Position numbers and translations under genes: made by a program. The notes under the pieces were generated by a model, which had not been told where the DNA came from, made no database searches, and saw only the letters and a list, made by a program, of their open reading frames with translations. A stretch of DNA of 64,000 nt from Vitellaria paradoxa (lineage: Eukaryota; Streptophyta; Magnoliopsida; Ericales; Sapotaceae), in the NCBI GenBank assembly GCA_019916065.1, contig CM034241.1, forward strand, positions 22,335,541 through 22,399,540. The letters run 5' to 3'. Positions 58,825-64,000 of this stretch are shown piece by piece (within the stretch, counting starts at the first letter, position 1; each line of letters begins with the position of its first letter).

Positions 58825-59143
58825 TTTTTTGGTGTATTCATCTTGTAGAGAGAAAAATTTTAGCTTACAAAAGACGTGATGCTCATTTCATGTTGAATTA
58901 CTTAATATAGGTTACAATTAAGAAGACTTTGCCAAATTATCTGGTATTTTCCTTAAATAGATTGGGTGACATTTTTTGAGCATTATGTAGCAAAGTAATC
59001 CAACTACATGATTTAGAACATTTATAATTCGAGATTACTGAAACACTTTTGCCAGCTAAAGAGGATTTTTCATTTAATTTATTTGATATAATGGTGCATC
59101 TGTCAATCTATTTAGCCTATGAGGTAAGACTGGGTGCACTATT
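58825..59143 (+). pseudogene. CACTA (En/Spm) transposase fragment
   Basis: One frame with three stops reads LAYKRRDAHFMLNYLI, then ALCSKVIQLHDLEHL, then AKEDFSFNLFDIMVHLSIYL, ending LAYEVRLGALL. This is the C-terminal domain (DUF4218-like) found in plant TNP2-type CACTA transposases. It is cut at about 59146 by the start of an LTR (TGTAATGACCCG). Confidence 0.72.
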
Positions 59144-59145
59144 AT

Positions 59146-60360
59146 GTAATGACCCGTACTTATTATAATATTATATTATTTTTTATTTTTTATATATTAA
59201 GTTTTGACTTATTATTTTATCATGATATGATTAATTGATGAATTAATTAAATTGATTGCTTGATTTTCGATCTAAGAATTATTATAATGGGGTTTGCAAA
59301 ATCTGTTTTGGGTCTTTAGTAGGTCGAGTACATTACATTAGGGTTACCATGTGTGTGCACGACTTCTTCATTTTTATTTGCACAATCCTGTCCAGATTTG
59401 ATAATTTTCTACTTACTTTCCTTTTCTAGTCTTTCCTAGTTGGTGTCAATCTTACCACCTAACCTAGCCTAGTCTACCATCTACCTACTGCCTGTTTTTT
59501 TTATTTTCTTTCCTTAACCATGAAGCATGACTTATGCATATATGTATGTGCGTATAGGTATATATATGGACGTGTGGTGACCAATGTGGGCTACTTTTGT
59601 CTGATAAATTGTATAGTAAGAAAGTGAGCTAGAGAGCTCTTAAGGAGTTTAATTTATCCTTTTGTGTTGAGGGTGAGATATTGGAGAGTTGTGTTAAGTG
59701 ATTAGGGGTTGAGCTTGAGTTTTGGTGGTGATAGGAGCTTGTTTAGGTTCGTCATTGCTTTCGGTTCATTATCATTATTTGAAATCTTTCATTCTCTTCA
59801 TTGAGCACTAGATAGAGATGTTGTTCATGATAACTTACATGATATGGACAAGAAATAAATGAGCATGAGATGATTTGTTATTGTAATGACCCCATATTCT
59901 CAATATATTTGTATTCATAATACATTGAGACTTGATTTAACTAGTATACGAAGTGATTGATTTGATGCATGAGTTGACTCGATTACTTGGATTTTGATTT
60001 GGGTTTGGTTTATGTTAAAGTTTACACTTGGTATTTAGGTTTACACACTAGATAGCCTTCTTGCGTGCACAACCTCATGCGTACGACTGCAATTTTTGTG
60101 TGCATGCCTTCCTTGTGTGCACACCAATCTTTTTTCCCATACCCGCGAATTGTAATAGTTAGCAGTGCACCTTGTATCTCCTTTTTCTAGTTTTTTAATT
60201 GATGTCCTTCACCTGTTAAATGTTGCTACCCACCTTAACTAGCCTAATCCCCTAGCCTCACCAGCATGAACACCTCAGCCAACTTGCATCTCCTTTCCTT
60301 CACTATGAAGAATTCTAGCTTTATATACATGCATATGGATGTGTGGTGATCAGGTGTTGA
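59146..60360 (+). mobile_element. Two related Ty3-gypsy LTR pieces in tandem
   Basis: Both pieces start TGTAATGACCC, at about 59146 and 59885. They share diverged downstream words (CCTTTTCTAGT then TAGTTG/AATTGATGTC; CATGCATATGGA and TGTGTGGTGA near the ends). The second appears inserted in, or recombined with, the first. No target duplication resolved. Confidence 0.55.
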
Positions 60361-61240
60361 TGTTAGCCCTGGATCTTACGACCAGAGATTGATAACAACG
60401 CATATCATTCACTAACATAACCACCCATGATCAGAGCAACAGAACATCAACTAGTGAGCCCGAGACATAAGATGAGATAACATAACTTAGGCATTAGGGC
60501 CCTTACAACCAAATCGAGTAAACCCTCAATGTACAATATTACAATTTCAAATAAAGCAAAACTAAGTAACCAAAAGTTTTGCTGAGTTTAGAAGGGTTCA
60601 TGCATAAGCACTCCTAATTTAACCCCATCAGCCCACCTGATTGATCTGACCTGTTCCTGCATCAAAATCTGTAGGGAAGTCACACAGGTCTACTTGTGCC
60701 CACGATGCCTCAAACAAACATATATGGTATGTAAGCAACACATGCATGCCAATGTACATATATGCATAAATACACCAACATCGTTCTATATGCCATAACA
60801 ATTTTTTTATATCAATTAGTTTTCAACTTAGGCAAGTATTTATCGACATTCAATAACATCATAGCGTTGTATTCAATTCCAATTATTCTTCATTATTAAA
60901 TTTCCAAGTTTATATCCAGTCACGTTCCATATCACATTATTACATATTCAACATATATCACATTATCACATATTCAACATTCAATCACACAACCATATCC
61001 ACATTAGCAACTATTCATCATTCTATCACATCATCAATCCCATTTTCACTTATTCATCATTCGATCACTTGCCATAACCACACAAGTCATCAGGGGTTGG
61101 GTGCATCCACAATATCGTCTTTTATAGGCCAACACACCAAGATGAGGGTTTCAGATACCTATACTAGTTTCTATTTAATATTGACATTCGGATTTACATG
61201 AGAACTTGTCGTAACAACCATTTCAAGTTAAGGGACTATC
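60361..61240 (-). mobile_element. Minus-strand gypsy LTR remnant
   Basis: Its minus-strand end, GTAAGATCCAGGGCTAACA (60379-60361), resembles the end of the solo LTR at 19801 (ATGAAATCCAGGGCATGACA). The other edge near 61236 carries GGGGCGTGATAG. AT-rich, no coding content. Boundaries approximate. Confidence 0.45.
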
Positions 61241-61395
61241 ACGCCCCAAAACTGAATTTAGCTGTGACCAGTAGGATTAAGAAACTAATGGTAATTATGA
61301 CAATAAATCTAATCTAGGTCAAAGTCAAGATATGACTAAGGCCCCGTTGGCATAAAATTAAATGTAAGTTTATAATAGATTAACACATAATAACC

Positions 61396-61935
61396 AAACT
61401 AAACCAAACCAAGCCTTTCCCACTAGGTGGGGTCCGGCTATATGGATTTGTCAACGGCCAATTAGATCTTTTAGGGGCATGTCCTCCGATAAATCTAGGT
61501 AGGTCAGAATCCTATTATTGTTTCTTTCCAACTTCTCTTGGGTCTTCCTCTACCTTTCCTAATAGGTGCCTCTGCTGGACGCCTTCTGACATGGCCAAAC
61601 TATCTTAATCATTTCTCTCATTTTATCTTCAATCGGTGCTATTCTTACTTTGCCCTTAATCTCCTCGTTCCTAATTCTATCTTTCCTTGTAATCCCGCAC
61701 ATCCACCTTAGCATCCTCATCTCCGCAACTGCCATCTTCTGACCATGATTATGCTTTCTGCCCAAACACTCTAATCCATATAGCAACGCTGGTCTAACCG
61801 CTACCTATAATACTTTCCTTTCACCTTGAGGGGGATTTTTCGGTCGACAAAACACCCGAAGCACCCTCCATTTGGTCCACCCAGCTTGAATCCTGTGACT
61901 TACATCAGTATCAATCCCTCCCATCTTGTTGAAGA
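61396..61935 (-). pseudogene. RTE-type LINE 3' end
   Basis: The minus strand reads RIQAGWTKWRVLRVFCRPK, then LLYGLECLGRKHNHGQKM, then AVAEMRMLRWMCGITRKDRI and RNEEIKGKVRIAPIEDKMRE. This is the conserved C-terminal end of plant RTE LINE polymerase. The element ends in a GGTTTGG-rich 3' tail at about 61396-61420. It is 5'-truncated. One frame, 61786-61559, is open over 75 codons. Confidence 0.85.
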
Positions 61936-62339
61936 CTAATGAATGGTTTGAAGATAGGACGAGATATTATAAATGGTTGAAGACTAATAAAATTATAATG
62001 AGACATTGTTTACGATATTGATATAATTATATGATGATGATAATTTGGTTATTAATGTTATATGTTGCATGATATTAGCATGTTAGGGCATGTTGTTACA
62101 TATTATACTTGTATATGTACTTGTATATATACATAGTGGTATACTTGGATTTTTTACTCACTTCCCTATAGATTTTCTTGCAAGTGCTGAGCCTAAAGCT
62201 TGATAGGTCCAGTTTGAGATTTGATGTTATTTTTGAGATATTATAATTCTTTTGATTTCTAAGGAGATGTATTTTGGATCGGATATTTACTTTGATCATT
62301 CATATGATTGTAAAGGCTTGATGAGCCTAGATATTATTA

Positions 62340-63743
62340 GGTTCAATTACACTTACCTTCCCTAAATATGTGGGTAATTACACTTACGCCCTTCAACATT
62401 TAAAAGTTACACTTACTTTTCTTATTTTGAAAAGTCATTAACACTTACTCTCTTCTATTAGTTTGGACCCTAACTCTATTAAAATAAATATTGTGGAGAC
62501 AAATTTACCCTCAATTAATTAATTAGTCACAAATAAAACACATTCACTTTCATCATTTCTCTATCTATTAAACCATATCATTCTTCTTTCTCTCTCTATT
62601 GAAAAATAAATACCCTTCTTCCACTAGTCGATTTGATTTTGGTGAGTTTAAGTCTCTATAAAGAAAAAATAGTGACTTATTCTTTAGGTTTCAGTAACTT
62701 AAACTGATATTTGGTAAAATAGAGAAGATGAATGAGGTACAAAATGAAAAAATTGTAGTGAAGTTCAAAGGAGTCTCATTTAAATGCCATATCTGAACGA
62801 GAAGATGAACGAGACTAAGCCTGTGCCCGTCGTCTCCTCCTCTACTGCCATCAGTCAAGCATGATTTTATAACATATATATAGATGAGTAGTTATCTGTA
62901 TATGTATGTATATATAAATATATAAACACATAAAATTCTTCATCTTCACGTCTTCTTCTCCCACAAGTCTCAATCTCCTTTGCAAATATATATATTTATC
63001 TCTCTATTTGTTTGTTTATTTATTTATAGTAGTATTGATATAGAGCCATTTTGTTAATTTTGGCAGATCAACAGATCTCTATCCACTTAACTTCTCTCTA
63101 TTTGGCACAAAGAGGAAGTATTATTTTAGCAATCTTTATGATTATTTGTTGATTAATTCTTAAAGTTGGGATTTGGGTGCAAGGGTGTATCTCAAATCAT
63201 ATGATACTTAGGTATCATTTGCAGTTCTCCAACTCAAAGTTGAAATCAATCAGGGTTTGGTAGACTAAAGTCTATGTCTGGTTTCTAGAGAAGAGAGATG
63301 AAAGTAAAAGAAATTGTAATATTTTCTCATATCCTGTTTGTAGAGAGAGAAGTGAAAATAAGAAAAAATTTGTTTTCTCTTATTTTATTATTGCTATTTT
63401 TTTTTGGTAAGTATATTATTGCTATTCTTAAATTCACTTATGCAACATTTTTAAGTTTTCAGCTTCTTTGTATGTGCATTGAGTGTATATGTGTAAATTA
63501 TGTGGAATTTGGAGAAATTTGGTTTGATTGTTGTTATTCAAGAGTATATTTATCTTTACAGTAAAAACTTTTGTTGACTTGGTTAAATTTTACATTTTCC
63601 CGTTAAACTTTAACAGTTTATTTAATAAAAGGTGGTAAGTGCTTATGACATTTCAAAATAAGAGAGGTAAATGTAACTTTGAAATGTTGAGGGGTGTAAG
63701 TGTAATTACGTAAATCTTTAGGGGAGATAGGTGTAATTTACCC
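62340..63743. mobile_element. 1.4-kb element with terminal inverted repeats of about 100 bp (MULE-like)
   Basis: The left end (62340-62440) and the reverse complement of the right end (63645-63743) match over about 100 bp. Shared words include AATTACACTTAC, TTCAACATTT (with CTCAACATTT) and CTTATTTTGAAA. Long TIRs suit Mutator-like elements. The flanking 9-mers (ATATTATTA and ATACTCAAG) do not form a clear duplication. No transposase; the frame at 63298-63564 has no domain. It lies in old LTR-like DNA. Confidence 0.72.
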
Positions 63744-64000
63744 ATACTCAAGATTGTTGAAATCAAGATTTTACTTAAAATTGGTGGAAATCCAAAAATC
63801 AAACCATAAAATCATAAGATTTCACCAAATGCCTACAAAATGAAAATATAGTAGTCTATTATGCTACAATTTTTCGTTTAGAGTTTTCTTTTTTTTTTTT
63901 TTATAAGTTAATAATTTTATTAATAAGAGAAGAGAGAAAAGACACATATCAAGAAAAATGCCATACGCAAAAACTTACTCACATTAACAAAATGAATCCT
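63744..64000. other. AT-rich DNA at the window edge
   Basis: Nothing recognised. Confidence 0.5.

Noticed and set aside
1..64000. CRISPR arrays, operons, ribosome binding sites, tRNA or rRNA genes
   Set aside because: The window is plant nuclear DNA; tandem repeats found are minisatellites in LTRs, and no tRNA-like cloverleaf was noticed apart from primer-site complements.

Overview
This window is a repeat-dense stretch of a flowering-plant nuclear genome, most likely a eudicot. It is AT-rich, its one host gene is split by plant-type GT..AG introns, and the rest is plant Ty3-gypsy (Athila, Reina-type chromovirus, Tat/Tekay-like debris), Ty1-copia, L1 and RTE LINEs, hAT/Harbinger/CACTA/MULE-like DNA elements and an old endogenous caulimovirid. 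No tRNA, rRNA, CRISPR or bacterial feature was seen.

Layout. 1-2.9 kb: AT-rich DNA and LTRs of a coding-poor LTR family. 2.9-16.5 kb: a full-length Athila element with both LTRs (2889-4359 and 14973-16491), a tRNA-Asp primer site, decayed gag-pol, the ATHILA ORF-1 gene and a perfect TAGAA target duplication. 16.5-21.1 kb: a minus-strand member of the coding-poor LTR family, holding a 1,976-bp solo LTR (CTTCT duplication). 21.4-24 kb: a hAT element and a TIR element. 24.1-30.9 kb: a decayed minus-strand caulimovirid (coat-type zinc knuckle, RT, RNase H, a downstream unassigned frame) split by an LTR. 30.9-41.7 kb: an old plus-strand gypsy element whose zinc knuckle was interrupted by a minus-strand Reina chromovirus (34625-39878) and whose protease was interrupted by a hAT element (40408-41241). 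41.7-43.6 kb: LINE and MITE debris.

43.7-52.2 kb holds the only recognisable host gene: an ORANGE / ORANGE-LIKE plastid protein with a DnaJ-type zinc domain, minus strand, 8 coding exons, 278 codons as read. Its last exon lies 3.1 kb beyond the rest, behind an intron full of LINE debris, and intron 1 carries a solo copia LTR. The start region contains a one-base frame problem or an upstream ORF.

52.6-64 kb: a 2,886-bp solo gypsy LTR (ATAAT duplication), a hAT element, relics of a Tat-type gag and a CACTA transposase, nested LTR pieces, an RTE LINE 3' end and a 1.4-kb element with long terminal inverted repeats.

The clearest story is nested transposition, datable by order of insertion, around one carotenoid-related gene. 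All identities were read by eye from translation and motifs. LTR ages, copy numbers and expression could not be computed.
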